A DNA stretch of 64,000 nucleotides from Collimonas fungivorans Ter331. Its GTDB lineage: Bacteria > Pseudomonadota > Gammaproteobacteria > Burkholderiales > Burkholderiaceae_D. The position numbers and the translations under genes are program-made. This document shows, in pieces, positions 53,258 through 63,838 of this stretch; position 1 is the stretch's first letter, and each line of letters begins with the position of its first letter. The notes below the pieces were generated by a model, which saw only the letters and a list, made by a program, of their open reading frames with translations, was not told the DNA's origin and did no database searches. The stretch spans positions 4,759,424 through 4,823,423 of the forward strand of contig NC_015856.1 of assembly GCF_000221045.1 (NCBI RefSeq), in the 5' to 3' direction.

Positions 53258-54073
53258 TTAAATAAACAATTTGCGCAAACGCGACGACACCAGGTCGATC
53301 GCGCTGACCGCCAGCACGATCATGATCAGCACGGCGCAAGTCTGGCCATATTCGAAGCTGCGGATCACCTCCCACAAGATCACGCCGATACCGCCGGCGC
53401 CGACCATGCCGACCACCGTCGCCGAACGCACGTTGGCTTCGAAGCGGTACAGCACATAGGAAATCCATAGCGGCATCACTTGCGGCAATACGCCGTAGAC
53501 GATTTCTTCCAGGGCGTTGGCGCCGGTGGCGCGTATCCCTTCGACCGGCTGCGGATCGATGGCTTCGACCGCTTCCGAAAACAGCTTGGACAGCGTGCCG
53601 GTGGTCGCCACAAACAGGGCCAGCACGCCGGCAAACGGCCCCAGGCCGACCGCCACCACGAACAGCATGGCAAACACCATTTCATTGATGGCGCGCGCCG
53701 CATCCATCAAGCGCCGCACCGGCTGGTTGACCCAGGCCGGGGCGATATTGGACGACGCCAGCAAACCGCAAGGCACTGCGCACACTACCGCCAGCGCCGT
53801 ACCCCAGACCGCGATCTGTATGGTCACGATCAGTTCCTGCAGGTAGGCGCGCCAGTCGTGGAAATCGGGCGGGAAAAAACTGGCGGCGTACGTGCCCATG
53901 TTGCCGCCGTCGCGCAGCAGTTCCAGCGGCCGCATGTCGGCCCCGCGCCAGGAAGCGATCAGGACCGCCAGCAGCACGCCCCAGAACAGGGTGCGGCCTA
54001 TCGATTGCTTGGGCGGCGCAGGGAACGCGGTTTGCATTTTCAGAGATGTGGGACTAGATGCAGGACTTGTCAT
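53258..54073 (-). CDS. phnE: Phosphonate/phosphite ABC transporter permease
   Basis: 271 residues with about 6 hydrophobic helices. [34 protein letters not shown] and the coupling loop [35 protein letters not shown] are the PhnE signature. It forms the inner-membrane channel for phosphonates, phosphite or organophosphate esters. It follows phnD by 3 bp and ends the operon. Only one permease is present. Confidence 0.93.
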   Translation of the reverse strand: MTSPASSPTSLKMQTAFPAPPKQSIGRTLFWGVLLAVLIASWRGADMRPLELLRDGGNMGTYAASFFPPDFHDWRAYLQELIVTIQIAVWGTALAVVCAVPCGLLASSNIAPAWVNQPVRRLMDAARAINEMVFAMLFVVAVGLGPFAGVLALFVATTGTLSKLFSEAVEAIDPQPVEGIRATGANALEEIVYGVLPQVMPLWISYVLYRFEANVRSATVVGMVGAGGIGVILWEVIRSFEYGQTCAVLIMIVLAVSAIDLVSSRLRKLFI

Positions 54074-54076
54074 TGC

Positions 54077-55051
54077 TTAGGATTTGGCCAGGTCGGACAA
54101 TTTGCGGTTGATATCGTCCAGCTTGGCTTTCTTGTCGTCGGCGCTCAGGTTGGCGTCGGCTTCCAGCTTGCCCTTTTGCTTGAACAGTTCCAGCTGGCGG
54201 ATAGGATTCAGCTGCGCATCGCTGGACTCTTCAAAGCCGCTGTATTCCAGCTTGGCCAGCTGCACTTTTTCCTGTGCCGCGTTAGGGCCTGTCTTGCCGT
54301 AGTTGACGAAAAAATCCTTGATCTTGGCTTTGACGTCGGCCGGCAAGTCTTTACGCCACACCAGCGGGTCGGCTGCGATCAGCGGCGATTTCCAGACGAT
54401 CCGAACTTCCTTGGCGATTGCCGGCTGGCGCTCTTCGATGCGGGCCATGGTGTCTGAAGCAAACACGGCGGCATCGATCTGCTTGTTGGCGACCGCCAGG
54501 ATATTGGCTTCGTGATTGGAAGTGCGGATCACCTTGAACGCTGTCTTCGAATCGACATTGTTTTTTGCAAAAATGTAATAACTAGGCACTAGGAAACCGG
54601 AAGTCGAGTTCGGGTCGCCGATGCCGAAGGTCAGCCCCTTGGCGTTTTTCAGGATGTCTTCGATGCTCTTGTTCGGGCTGTCTTTTTGCACACCCACCAG
54701 GCTGTAGTAGCCGGCGCTGCCATCCGGATTGACCACATGCGCGAACACTTCGCCGCTGGCGCGGTCAACCGCTTCCATCGCCGACTTGTTGCCGAACCAG
54801 CCCATTTGCACCTTGCCGAAACGCATGCCTTCGATGATGCCGGCGTAATCGGAAGCAAAGAAACCGTTGACCTTGATGCCGGTGCGCTTGCTCAACTCAT
54901 CCAGCACCGGCTGCCAGTCCTGCTTCAGGTTTTTCGACGATTCGGTCGAGATGATGCCGAAATTCAGCACCTTGACGTCGTCGGCATGGGCGGCCGCGGC
55001 TGCCAGCATCGCCATGGTGATTGCGGCGCCGGAAAATAATTTTGCAAACAT
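54077..55051 (-). CDS. phnD: Phosphonate/phosphite ABC transporter substrate-binding protein
   Basis: 324 residues, signal peptide cut near AHA-DDV. The PhnD fold is seen in VLNFGIISTESSKNLKQDWQPVLDEL, FGKVQMGWFGNKSAMEAVDRA, FGIGDPNSTSGFLVPSYYIF (phosphonate-contacting Ser/Thr) and NHEANILAVANKQIDAAVF. It binds 2-aminoethylphosphonate-like or phosphite ligands. The ATG at 55051 has AGGAG 10 bases upstream. It lies 76 bp after phnC. Confidence 0.93.
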   Translation of the reverse strand: MFAKLFSGAAITMAMLAAAAAHADDVKVLNFGIISTESSKNLKQDWQPVLDELSKRTGIKVNGFFASDYAGIIEGMRFGKVQMGWFGNKSAMEAVDRASGEVFAHVVNPDGSAGYYSLVGVQKDSPNKSIEDILKNAKGLTFGIGDPNSTSGFLVPSYYIFAKNNVDSKTAFKVIRTSNHEANILAVANKQIDAAVFASDTMARIEERQPAIAKEVRIVWKSPLIAADPLVWRKDLPADVKAKIKDFFVNYGKTGPNAAQEKVQLAKLEYSGFEESSDAQLNPIRQLELFKQKGKLEADANLSADDKKAKLDDINRKLSDLAKS

Positions 55052-55127
55052 GATTTGGAACTCCTGAATGGAAGAGGTGATATTCAATTGCGAGACATGT
55101 ATTACAAGCTATGTTGTAAGCTGAGCT

Positions 55128-55973
55128 TCAGGCTGCGACCGCCAGCGCCGGTACGCCATCGAAGGGCGTAGGCACAGCGACAGCGGGACGGGTCAAGGTA
55201 TTGGAACCGCCCAGGATGTCTTCTGCTTCGCTGCCGTACAGTTCGCGCAGCATTGGCTCGGTCAGGGCGCTGGAAGGGCCGTCGTAGACGACGCGTCCTT
55301 TGTGCAAGGCCACCGTGCGCGGACAAAAACGCAAGGCGACATCGACCTGGTGCAGCGACACCAGGACCGTGCTGCCATCGCGCTGGTTAACGTCGGCCAG
55401 CGTTTGCATCACGCGCCGCGCCGACTCCGGATCGAGCGAGGCAATCGGTTCGTCGGCCAGCACCACGCGCGCCTTTTGCACGATAGTGCGGGCAATCGCA
55501 GCGCGTTGCTGCTGGCCGCCGGACAATGCCGAGGCACGTTTATAGGCGTGGTCGGAAATGCCAACGCGCGCCAGCGCTTCCAGGCCCAGCGCTTTTTCTT
55601 CCGCGCTAAACAGTTTGAAGCAGCTGCGCCAGAGCGGCATGCGCGACAGGCCGCCGGTCAATACATTGGTCAGCACAGGCAGCCGGCCCACCAGGTTGAA
55701 TTGCTGGAAAACGAAACCGACGTTGGCGCGCACTGCGCGGATGTTGCGGTCGACCAGGCCATCCTTCTGTACTGACTGGCCATCGATGGAGATCGTGCCG
55801 CCGCTGTTATCTGCAGCCATCAATCCTGAAATATGCCGCAAAAGAGTCGATTTCCCGGAGCCCGATGCGCCGATCAAGGCCACCATCTCGCCTTGCGCGA
55901 AGCGCAGGCTGACGTTGTCGAGGGCGCGAAAGCCGCCGCGGAACGTCTTTGACAAACCTTTGATTTCAACCAT
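55128..55973 (-). CDS. phnC: Phosphonate/phosphite ABC transporter ATPase
   Basis: About 281 residues. Walker [15 protein letters not shown] (about 36-49), the PhnC-specific [25 protein letters not shown], signature [15 protein letters not shown] and Walker [16 protein letters not shown]. First gene of phnC-phnD-phnE. The ATG at 55973 gives the usual N-terminus; 55988 is an alternative with AAGAG upstream. No C-P lyase genes are nearby. Confidence 0.93.
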   Translation of the reverse strand: MVEIKGLSKTFRGGFRALDNVSLRFAQGEMVALIGASGSGKSTLLRHISGLMAADNSGGTISIDGQSVQKDGLVDRNIRAVRANVGFVFQQFNLVGRLPVLTNVLTGGLSRMPLWRSCFKLFSAEEKALGLEALARVGISDHAYKRASALSGGQQQRAAIARTIVQKARVVLADEPIASLDPESARRVMQTLADVNQRDGSTVLVSLHQVDVALRFCPRTVALHKGRVVYDGPSSALTEPMLRELYGSEAEDILGGSNTLTRPAVAVPTPFDGVPALAVAA

Positions 55974-56040
55974 GATATGTACCGCCATTGCTCTTTTGAA
56001 TGGCGGAAGTATTGCGGTCAAATATGTCAGGCGTATGAAA

Positions 56041-56066
56041 TTCCTGTGACCATTCGGTTACAGGAA
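56041..56066 (-). promoter_or_regulatory. Inverted repeat / Pho-box-like site upstream of phnC
   Basis: An 11-bp inverted repeat with one mismatch (56041-56051, 56056-56066) centred on ATTC. Read on the minus strand it contains CTGTAAC-CGAA-TGGTCAC; the first heptamer matches the PhoB consensus and the second has two mismatches, with the proper 4-base spacing. It lies about 70 bp before phnC. It could be a PhoB site or an operator of another regulator. Confidence 0.5.
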
Positions 56067-56168
56067 ACCACGGCCGGCAGCATGGTCAGGGCCTTTCCAG
56101 GCTCAAGCAGCCGTACCGTGAGAGATGCGTTGCCATGCAACGACAGGAAGGAAGATGTGGTGGTTCTG

Positions 56169-57242
56169 CTAACGCTGCACGACAATCGCCGTAGCGCCGG
56201 AGCGCTGCCGGATCTGTTGCAGGGCGCTGTCGGCGTCCGCGCGGCTGGTGTACGGTCCGGCATATAAACGATACATGCCGTTCACCGCCACGCTGTCGAG
56301 CGAAGTCACGACGCCGGACAACTCCTGCATCAGGCGGGAGCGCGCGCCGTCGGCATTGGCTTGCTGCGTGTAGGCGCCGAACTGCAGGTAGTACCCGGCG
56401 GCCAGTGAGCTATTGCTGGGCGCAGGCGCCGGCGACGCCTCGCTGAGCAGCAGCGGTTGCGTCGTCAGCACCGGCATGTCCACCGATTCGGTCGTCACCA
56501 CAGCAGGCGCCGTATTATCCCTGACGGGCTCGGCCGCAGCCGGCGCCAGCAATGCCGCAGCCTTCGGCGCCGGGTTGCTGCCGCGCTGCTTGTTCAGTGC
56601 GACGATGTCGGCCGGCAGCAGGCGCTCGACCTCGAGCTGGCTGCTGCCGCTGTTCAGGTAACCGAGCTTCAGCGCCGCCGTATAGGACAGGTCGATGATG
56701 CGGCTGGAGTGGAACGGCCCCCTGTCGTTGACCCGCACGATCACCTGCGCGCCGGTTTTCAGGTTGGTCACCTTGGCATAAGAAGGGATGGGCAAGGTGG
56801 GATGGGCGGCTGTCATCTTGTACATGTCGTACAGTTCGCCGGAAGATGTCTTTTGCTTATGGAATTTCTTGCCGTACCAGCTGCCGGTGCCGCGCTGCTT
56901 GAACGGCTGGTCGTCAGTCATCGGCGTGTAGGTCTTGCCAAACACGACATAAGGCTTGTTGCCGGTACGCGAATAGGGCTCGACTACCGGAATGGCGTCC
57001 GGGGTGTCCAGCAGCCCTTCGGGAACGGCGTCGCCCGGGCCGTCATCCTTGTAATAGCCGCCGCGGCCGGAGCCGGCAGGCGGCAGCGCGGGCTGGTTGC
57101 GGCCGGCGATGTTGCCGGCGCCCGATTTGGCCGGCGTGGCCGGGACCGACGACGTTTTCGGCGAAGTGCCGCAGCCGGCCAGGATCAGCGACAGCAGCAA
57201 GGCGCTGGAATAGGTAACAACGGTATAGCGGCGCCCTAGCAT
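56169..57242 (-). CDS. rlpA: Septal ring lytic transglycosylase RlpA family protein (DPBB and SPOR)
   Basis: 357 residues. Lipoprotein signal with lipobox ILAGC (Cys near 24). A double-psi beta-barrel domain (about 115-205) has GTGSWYGKKFHKQKTSSGE with the catalytic-type Asp in RVNDRGPFHSSRIIDLS. A Pro/Ala/Ser linker is followed by a C-terminal SPOR domain (about 283-357) for binding denuded glycan strands. RlpA is an outer-membrane lipoprotein working at the septum. It is the last gene of the mreB-rodA run, 82 bp after rodA. Confidence 0.92.
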   Translation of the reverse strand: MLGRRYTVVTYSSALLLSLILAGCGTSPKTSSVPATPAKSGAGNIAGRNQPALPPAGSGRGGYYKDDGPGDAVPEGLLDTPDAIPVVEPYSRTGNKPYVVFGKTYTPMTDDQPFKQRGTGSWYGKKFHKQKTSSGELYDMYKMTAAHPTLPIPSYAKVTNLKTGAQVIVRVNDRGPFHSSRIIDLSYTAALKLGYLNSGSSQLEVERLLPADIVALNKQRGSNPAPKAAALLAPAAAEPVRDNTAPAVVTTESVDMPVLTTQPLLLSEASPAPAPSNSSLAAGYYLQFGAYTQQANADGARSRLMQELSGVVTSLDSVAVNGMYRLYAGPYTSRADADSALQQIRQRSGATAIVVQR

Positions 57243-57324
57243 GCACTCCCCTGAAGATAGAGATTGAAAACAAATAATAATTGCATCAATGGACCCGGTT
57301 TCAGCCGCACAAGTTCAACCGCGC

Positions 57325-58437
57325 TCAAGTCTGGATCAGCTTGCGATGGCGCTGGATGCTCATCAATATGCCGGCGCCCAGCCCCAGGGTGACCAGCGCG
57401 GTGCCGCCATAACTCATGAATGGCAAAGGTACGCCAACTACCGGCAAAATGCCACTGACCATGCCCATGTTAACGAATGCATAAGTAAAGAAAATCAAGG
57501 TGATGGAGCCGGCCAGCAAGCGTGTGAACATGGTCGGCGCGTTGACCGCGATCATCATGCCGCGCCCGATCAGCAACATGTACAGGAACAGCAGGACGCA
57601 GTTGCCGATCAGGCCGAATTCTTCAGAAAATACCGCAAAAATGAAATCGGTGGTGCGTTCCGGAATGAATTCCAGATGCGCTTGCGTGCCTTTCAGCCAG
57701 CCCTTGCCAAGCACGCCGCCGGAACCGACTGCAATGGTTGACTGGATGATATGGAAACCTTTGCCGAGCGGATCCGAGGTGGGATCGATCAGCATCATCA
57801 CCCGCTGCCGCTGGTAATCGTGCAGCACCGACCACAGCACCGGCAAGCTGGCGCCGGCCGCCACCGCGAGGCCGATCAGCACGCGCCACGACAGGCCGGC
57901 CAGGAAGATCACGTAGAAGCCTGCGGCCAGCACCAGGGTGCCGGTGCCGAGGTCCGGCTGCCTGATGATCAAGCCGACCGGCAATGCCAGCAGCAATGCC
58001 GCCACCACGTAATCGCGCCAGGAGATCATGCCTTCGCGCTTCTGGAAATACCAGGCCAGCATCAATGGCATCGCGATTTTCATGATTTCCGAAGGCTGGA
58101 TCACCATGCCGATGTTTATCCAGCGCCGCGAACCTTTTTTTACTATCCCGAACACCGCTACCGCAATCAGCAGCGACACGCCCAGTGCATAGGCCGGTAT
58201 CGCAAACCGCATCAGGGTCTGCGGCGAAACATTGGCGGCAATCCACATGATGACAAACGCTACCAGGATATTACGCAACTGGTCTTCAACTCTTCCCGGA
58301 AAATCGATTCCGGCCGAATACAGGGTGATGATACCGACCGACAATATCAAAAACATGATCAGCGACAGGGCGCCGTCAAACACCGCAATATGCGATTTGA
58401 TGTTTTGCCAGACGGCATGCCTATCGGTCAGGTTCAT
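57325..58437 (-). CDS. rodA: Rod-shape peptidoglycan glycosyltransferase RodA
   Basis: 370 residues with about ten hydrophobic helices of the SEDS family. LPVGLIIRQPDLGTGTLVLAAG has the essential Asp (near 162), GWLKGTQAHLEFIPERTTDFIFAVFSEEFG is the conserved periplasmic loop, and PFMSYGGTALV lies near the end. It polymerises glycan during elongation with PBP2. It starts 8 bp after the mrdA stop. Confidence 0.96.
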   Translation of the reverse strand: MNLTDRHAVWQNIKSHIAVFDGALSLIMFLILSVGIITLYSAGIDFPGRVEDQLRNILVAFVIMWIAANVSPQTLMRFAIPAYALGVSLLIAVAVFGIVKKGSRRWINIGMVIQPSEIMKIAMPLMLAWYFQKREGMISWRDYVVAALLLALPVGLIIRQPDLGTGTLVLAAGFYVIFLAGLSWRVLIGLAVAAGASLPVLWSVLHDYQRQRVMMLIDPTSDPLGKGFHIIQSTIAVGSGGVLGKGWLKGTQAHLEFIPERTTDFIFAVFSEEFGLIGNCVLLFLYMLLIGRGMMIAVNAPTMFTRLLAGSITLIFFTYAFVNMGMVSGILPVVGVPLPFMSYGGTALVTLGLGAGILMSIQRHRKLIQT

Positions 58438-58445
58438 GGTTCCAG

Positions 58446-60455
58446 TTACTCGCGATTACCCGGGGTTTCTTCACCCGGCTTATAGGCGTCTTCGGTGCTC
58501 TCGGTAGCCCTGGTTTGATTTTCCCGCTGTGCCGGCACGGCATCGTCTTCCTCCGACACCGGCGCTGCTGCGGGTGCCGGCGACGCCGCCTTGCCGCTGT
58601 CCCCCGGACGCTTGCCCAGCATGTAGAAATCCAATGCCTTGCGCACGATCGGTGCCGCGGCGGCAGCGCCGAAGCCACCGTTTTCGACAATCACCGCAAT
58701 CGCGATGCGCGGCTTGTCGGCAGGTGCGAACGCGGTATACCAGGCATTGTCGGCCAGGCGCGTGTTATTGTGCCGCTTGTCGTATTTCTCGCCTTGTTTG
58801 ATGCCTAAAACCTGGGCGGTCCCGGTCTTGCCGCCCGACTCATAACCGGCGCCGGCAAATATCGCTCGCCCTGTACCTTCGTGCGTTACACCCACCATCG
58901 CCTTCTTGATGAAATCGATATTTTCCTGCTTCAGCGGAATCCGGTAACTTTCCTTCGGCACGGTTTGCGTTCGCGTGCGCGTTGCGCCGTCTTCGATGAT
59001 CTTGACCAAATGCGGTTTCATCACCACCCCGTCATTGACCAAGGTCGCTACCGCATGCGCCATCTGCAGCGGCGTGAAAGCATTAAAGCCCTGGCCGATG
59101 CCAAGTGAAATCGTGTCGCCGCCAACCCACTTCTGCGCTGCCACCCGTTTGTAGTATTTACGCTTCCAGTCAGTCGACGGCAAGATTCCGCGCTGCTCGT
59201 GCTCCAGGTCGATGCCGGTCAACTGACCGAAACCGAACGGTTTCATGAAATCGTGGATGGTGTCCGGTCCCAGGTCGTTGGCCAGCATGTAGTAATAGGT
59301 ATCGCAAGATTCAACGATCGACTTGTACATGTCTACCCGTCCGTGGCCGCCTACCTTGTCGTCGCGGAACTGGTGCCCGCCCAGCATGAAATAGCCGATA
59401 TCGTTGATAGCGAAAGACGTGGTGCGTTTGCCCAGCTCCAGCGCCGCCAGCGCCATGAATGGCTTGTAGGTAGACCCCGGCGCATAAGTGCCGCTCATCG
59501 GGCGATTGATCAACGGATGATCGGGCGAATTGTTCAGTTCGTCCCAGCTTTGCTGGTCGATGCCTTCAACAAACAGGTTGGGGTCGAACGACGGCTGCGA
59601 GACATACGCCAGCACGTCGCCGGTGGACGGTTCGATCGCCACCAGCGCGCCGCGCCGATCGCCGAACGCTTCCTCCGCCACCTTCTGCAGTTCGATATCG
59701 ATCGACAGGATCAGGTTGTTGCCCGGCGTCGCCGACACGTGCGACATGCTGCGCACCGCGCGGCCGCTGGCGGCGATCTCGATTTCTTCGTAGCCGGTGT
59801 TGCCGTGCAGCTGCTGCTCGTAGCTCTTTTCCAGGCCGTCCTTGCCGATGTAGCTGGTGCCTTTATAGTTGGCGGCATCTTCGCTGTCATCGATGCGGTC
59901 GGCGTCCTTCTGGTTGATGCGGCCGATATAGCCGATCACGTGGGCCGCCACTTCGCCCAGCGGATACTGGCGGAACAGGCGCGCCTGCACATCTATGCCG
60001 GGGAAGCGATAACGCTGGGCGGTGAAGCGCGCCACTTCTTCGTCGCTCAGGCGGGTGCGGATCGGCAGGCTGGCAAAACTCTTGGAATCTTCCAGCATCT
60101 TCTTGAAGCGGCGCCGGTCTTTCGGCGTGATGTTGACTATCTGCGCCAGGTCGTCAATCACGCTTTCGAGATCGCCCTTGATTTTGGAACGGGTGATTTC
60201 CAATGTGTAGGCAGAATAATTGCGCGCCAGGATGACGCCGTTGCGGTCCATGATCAGGCCGCGGTTCGGCACCACCGGCACCAGCGAGATCCGGTTGTCC
60301 TCGGCCTGCGCTGCGTAGGCATCGTGGCGCACTACCTGCAGCCAGATAAAACGCGCGCCGAGCAGGCCGAAACAGATCAGCACAAAAGCCACGGCCGCCG
60401 TAATGCGCAAGCGGAACTTGCGCAATTCGTGTTCGGTGTTTTTGAATTCAGTCAT
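58446..60455 (-). CDS. mrdA: Penicillin-binding protein 2 (MrdA)
   Basis: 669 residues. One N-terminal membrane helix (about 18-38), dimerisation domain with NRGLIMDRNGVILARN, and the transpeptidase domain with active-site Ser in GSTYKPF (near 330), the SxN-type motif SCDTYYY and KTGTAQV (near 548). It crosslinks peptidoglycan in cell elongation as the partner of RodA. The tail after about 625 is Pro/Ala/Glu-rich and longer than in E. coli (633). It lies 8 bp after mreD. Confidence 0.96.
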   Translation of the reverse strand: MTEFKNTEHELRKFRLRITAAVAFVLICFGLLGARFIWLQVVRHDAYAAQAEDNRISLVPVVPNRGLIMDRNGVILARNYSAYTLEITRSKIKGDLESVIDDLAQIVNITPKDRRRFKKMLEDSKSFASLPIRTRLSDEEVARFTAQRYRFPGIDVQARLFRQYPLGEVAAHVIGYIGRINQKDADRIDDSEDAANYKGTSYIGKDGLEKSYEQQLHGNTGYEEIEIAASGRAVRSMSHVSATPGNNLILSIDIELQKVAEEAFGDRRGALVAIEPSTGDVLAYVSQPSFDPNLFVEGIDQQSWDELNNSPDHPLINRPMSGTYAPGSTYKPFMALAALELGKRTTSFAINDIGYFMLGGHQFRDDKVGGHGRVDMYKSIVESCDTYYYMLANDLGPDTIHDFMKPFGFGQLTGIDLEHEQRGILPSTDWKRKYYKRVAAQKWVGGDTISLGIGQGFNAFTPLQMAHAVATLVNDGVVMKPHLVKIIEDGATRTRTQTVPKESYRIPLKQENIDFIKKAMVGVTHEGTGRAIFAGAGYESGGKTGTAQVLGIKQGEKYDKRHNNTRLADNAWYTAFAPADKPRIAIAVIVENGGFGAAAAAPIVRKALDFYMLGKRPGDSGKAASPAPAAAPVSEEDDAVPAQRENQTRATESTEDAYKPGEETPGNRE

Positions 60456-60463
60456 GAACGCGG

Positions 60464-60976
60464 CTAGATGGGACGATTGTCATCGCGATCGACCGCGCGC
60501 CGCTGCGGCGCCAGCAGCAGCCACACCACCACCGGCCACAGCGCCACGCAAACGAAGCTCTCGGCGAAATACAGCCAGCCCGGAAACTTGCCGCTGACCG
60601 ACATCCGTATCACCAGCTGTATCAGCTGCGTCAGCAGCATCAGAGGCAATACGTGCAGCGCTTGCACGCTGACCGAGAACCACAGCACGCGGCGGTGGAT
60701 CATGATGGCAAAATAAGAAAGCAGCGTGTACGCCAGCGCATTCTGGCCGAGCAAGGTAGCTTCATGCACATCCATCAGCAGGCCCATGCAGAAAGCGATG
60801 CCGATGCCGATCTTGCGCGGCTGGTGGATGCTCCAGAACACCAGCACCAGGGCTACGAAATCGGGCACGCCCGGCCATTGACCCCAGGGCAGCAGGTTGA
60901 GCAGGAATGCCAGCAGCAGCGTCATCGCGATGAACAGCGGGTTGGCCGGCAACAGGATGTAATGAGGACGCATCAT
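60464..60976 (-). CDS. mreD: Rod shape-determining protein MreD
   Basis: 170 residues with five or six hydrophobic helices (about 16-34, 38-52, 58-72, 80-96, 105-126, 138-160). FVALVLVFWSIHQPRKIGIGIAFCMGLLMDVHEATLLGQNALAY is the MreD core. It helps assemble the MreBCD/RodA complex in the inner membrane. It overlaps mreC by 4 bp. Confidence 0.93.
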   Translation of the reverse strand: MMRPHYILLPANPLFIAMTLLLAFLLNLLPWGQWPGVPDFVALVLVFWSIHQPRKIGIGIAFCMGLLMDVHEATLLGQNALAYTLLSYFAIMIHRRVLWFSVSVQALHVLPLMLLTQLIQLVIRMSVSGKFPGWLYFAESFVCVALWPVVVWLLLAPQRRAVDRDDNRPI

Positions 60977-61983
60977 CGGACGCCGGCTCCTTGCGGATTT
61001 TTGCGAGCGGCTTCGGGATTGCTTTCTTTCCCGGCTTCTTTCGCGGCTTCTCGCGTTTTATCGCGGGTGCTTTCGGTCAACCGCCGTTTGCTCAGTATGT
61101 CGGCCTTGCTGTTGGGAATGGCGGCTTCATCGTCCGGACGCGCTACGGGATTGGGATCCACCAGCAGGATCAGCAGCTGAGTGTGCCTGTCGATGCCGGC
61201 CACCGGTTCGCAGACGATATGCGCAAAGGCGTCGGCCGATTTGCTTTCGACCTGCACTACCTTGGCTACCGACAGGCCGGCGGGATAGACGCCGTCGATG
61301 CCGGACGTCACCAGCAGGTCGCCCTTCTGGATATCGGCGTTGGAAGACATGAAACGCAAGTCCAGGTAGCCCGACTGGCCTCGTCCGTAAGCCACGCTGC
61401 GCAAGCCGTTGCGCAGCACCTGCACCGGGATCGCCTGGTCCTTGTCGGTCAGCAGCGTGACCTCGGAGGTAAAGGGGAATACGCGCGTCACCTGGCCGAC
61501 GATGCCGGCGTCGTCGATCACCGGCTGGCCGGTGGCCACGCCTTGCTGCGAACCGCGGTCCATGATCACCTTGCGGGCAAACTGGTCGCGCGCGTCGTAC
61601 AGGATTTCACTCATCACCGATTTCACCGGCAGCCGTTGCTCAACTCCGAGCAATTTACGCAGCTGGGCATTTTCAGAAGCCAGCTGCTGCGCCTGCTGCA
61701 ATTGCTGCGCGCGTTCGCCTTGCTGGCTGCGCAGGGCCTGGTTTTCTTTTTCCACCGTCGACAGCGACGAAAAATAATCGACCACCCGGTTGGCGGCGTC
61801 GCGCGGCATCAGGGCCACCATCTGCAGGGGATAAAGCGCAGTGCCGACCGCCTGCCGCAGCAGCAGCAAGGCATGGATGCGCGAATCGGCAATCAGCAGC
61901 GCCAGCGCCAGCAGCGTGCATATCACCGCCTTGGCGCGGGCCGAAGCGCCTTGCTTGAAGAGGGGTGGTGGGCTGTATTCCAT
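60973..61983 (-). CDS. mreC: Rod shape-determining protein MreC
   Basis: 336 residues. One membrane helix (about 15-35), a coiled coil (about 70-108), and the two beta-barrel-like MreC domains (about 115-270: GIVGQVTRVFPFTSEVTLLTD, GDLLVTSGIDGVYPAGLSVAKV). The last 60 residues are Lys/Glu/Ala-rich and probably disordered. It activates PBP2 and links it with MreB. It is 190 bp downstream of mreB. Confidence 0.95.
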   Translation of the reverse strand: MEYSPPPLFKQGASARAKAVICTLLALALLIADSRIHALLLLRQAVGTALYPLQMVALMPRDAANRVVDYFSSLSTVEKENQALRSQQGERAQQLQQAQQLASENAQLRKLLGVEQRLPVKSVMSEILYDARDQFARKVIMDRGSQQGVATGQPVIDDAGIVGQVTRVFPFTSEVTLLTDKDQAIPVQVLRNGLRSVAYGRGQSGYLDLRFMSSNADIQKGDLLVTSGIDGVYPAGLSVAKVVQVESKSADAFAHIVCEPVAGIDRHTQLLILLVDPNPVARPDDEAAIPNSKADILSKRRLTESTRDKTREAAKEAGKESNPEAARKNPQGAGVR

Positions 61984-62082
61984 CAGTAATGGACAGATTC
62001 GGTTTGGTCAGTGGCTGGCGGTACAAGCACATTCGCGCTCATGTTGGCGCTCAGGTCCGTGTTCACGCCGTAGATACGAAAG

Positions 62083-62111
62083 CGGGTCGCATGCATCAAT
62101 GCACCGACCCG
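62083..62111 (-). other. Stem-loop in the mreB-mreC spacer
   Basis: CGGGTCG/CGACCCG (62083-62089, 62105-62111) enclosing TGCA/TGCA (62092-62095, 62100-62103) round a TCAA loop. The 190-bp spacer between mreB and mreC holds no other clear feature. The stem could separate the high level of mreB mRNA from that of mreC. Confidence 0.45.
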
Positions 62112-62174
62112 GTTGCCGCTGCCCGGCCTCAAGAGCAAGCTTATGAGGTTGGGCAAGCGTCGCATCAGTCTGGA

Positions 62175-63248
<1,074 letters not shown>

Positions 63249-63464
63249 TCAAACGTTTTTTAGGGGGGTGTCTAGTATCCGGCGCATGGTAAAGATCGAT
63301 TACCTGCCGCATGGACGCAACATTCTACCTTATAATTTGACTCAAATTAGGGCGTATAGCGCTCAAAATGCTTGCTTTTTACAAAAATCTGAGAAGTTAT
63401 CGACAAGCAAGGTGTTTCTATTTTAACCACATGCGCCTAAGTGCGCACTCAAAAATCGAAAATC

Positions 63465-63767
63465 ATGTCATTAGCCCTTTCCGACGTTAAGCGCATTGCC
63501 AATCTGGCACGCCTCGAACTCACCGAAGACCAGGCCGCTTCCACGCTCGACAAACTGAACGGCATTTTCTCGCTGGTCGAGCAGATGCGCGCGGTAGACA
63601 CCACCGGCATCGAGCCGTTGAGCCACCCGATTGCAGCGCTGCAGCAGGATTTGTCGCTGCGCTTGCGCGACGACGTGGTGACCGAATCGAATCATCGCGA
63701 GGAGTACCAGAAAGTGGCGCCGGCGACCGAAGACGGCCTGTACCTGGTGCCGAAGGTCATCGAATAA
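63465..63767 (+). CDS. gatC: Aspartyl/glutamyl-tRNA amidotransferase subunit C
   Basis: 100 residues, the usual GatC length. [18 protein letters not shown] at the start and [19 protein letters not shown] in the middle are typical. GatC wraps round GatA and GatB in the enzyme that converts Glu-tRNA(Gln) and Asp-tRNA(Asn) by transamidation. The ATG at 63465 is the family start; the upstream in-frame codons are not conserved. gatA follows 71 bp later. Confidence 0.95.
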   Translation: MSLALSDVKRIANLARLELTEDQAASTLDKLNGIFSLVEQMRAVDTTGIEPLSHPIAALQQDLSLRLRDDVVTESNHREEYQKVAPATEDGLYLVPKVIE

Positions 63768-63838
63768 TCATCAAATACGCCGGGCTGCGTTCGCTGTAAG
63801 CCTTTGTCGTCCCGCAAAGTTAATATTTAAAAGTACTC

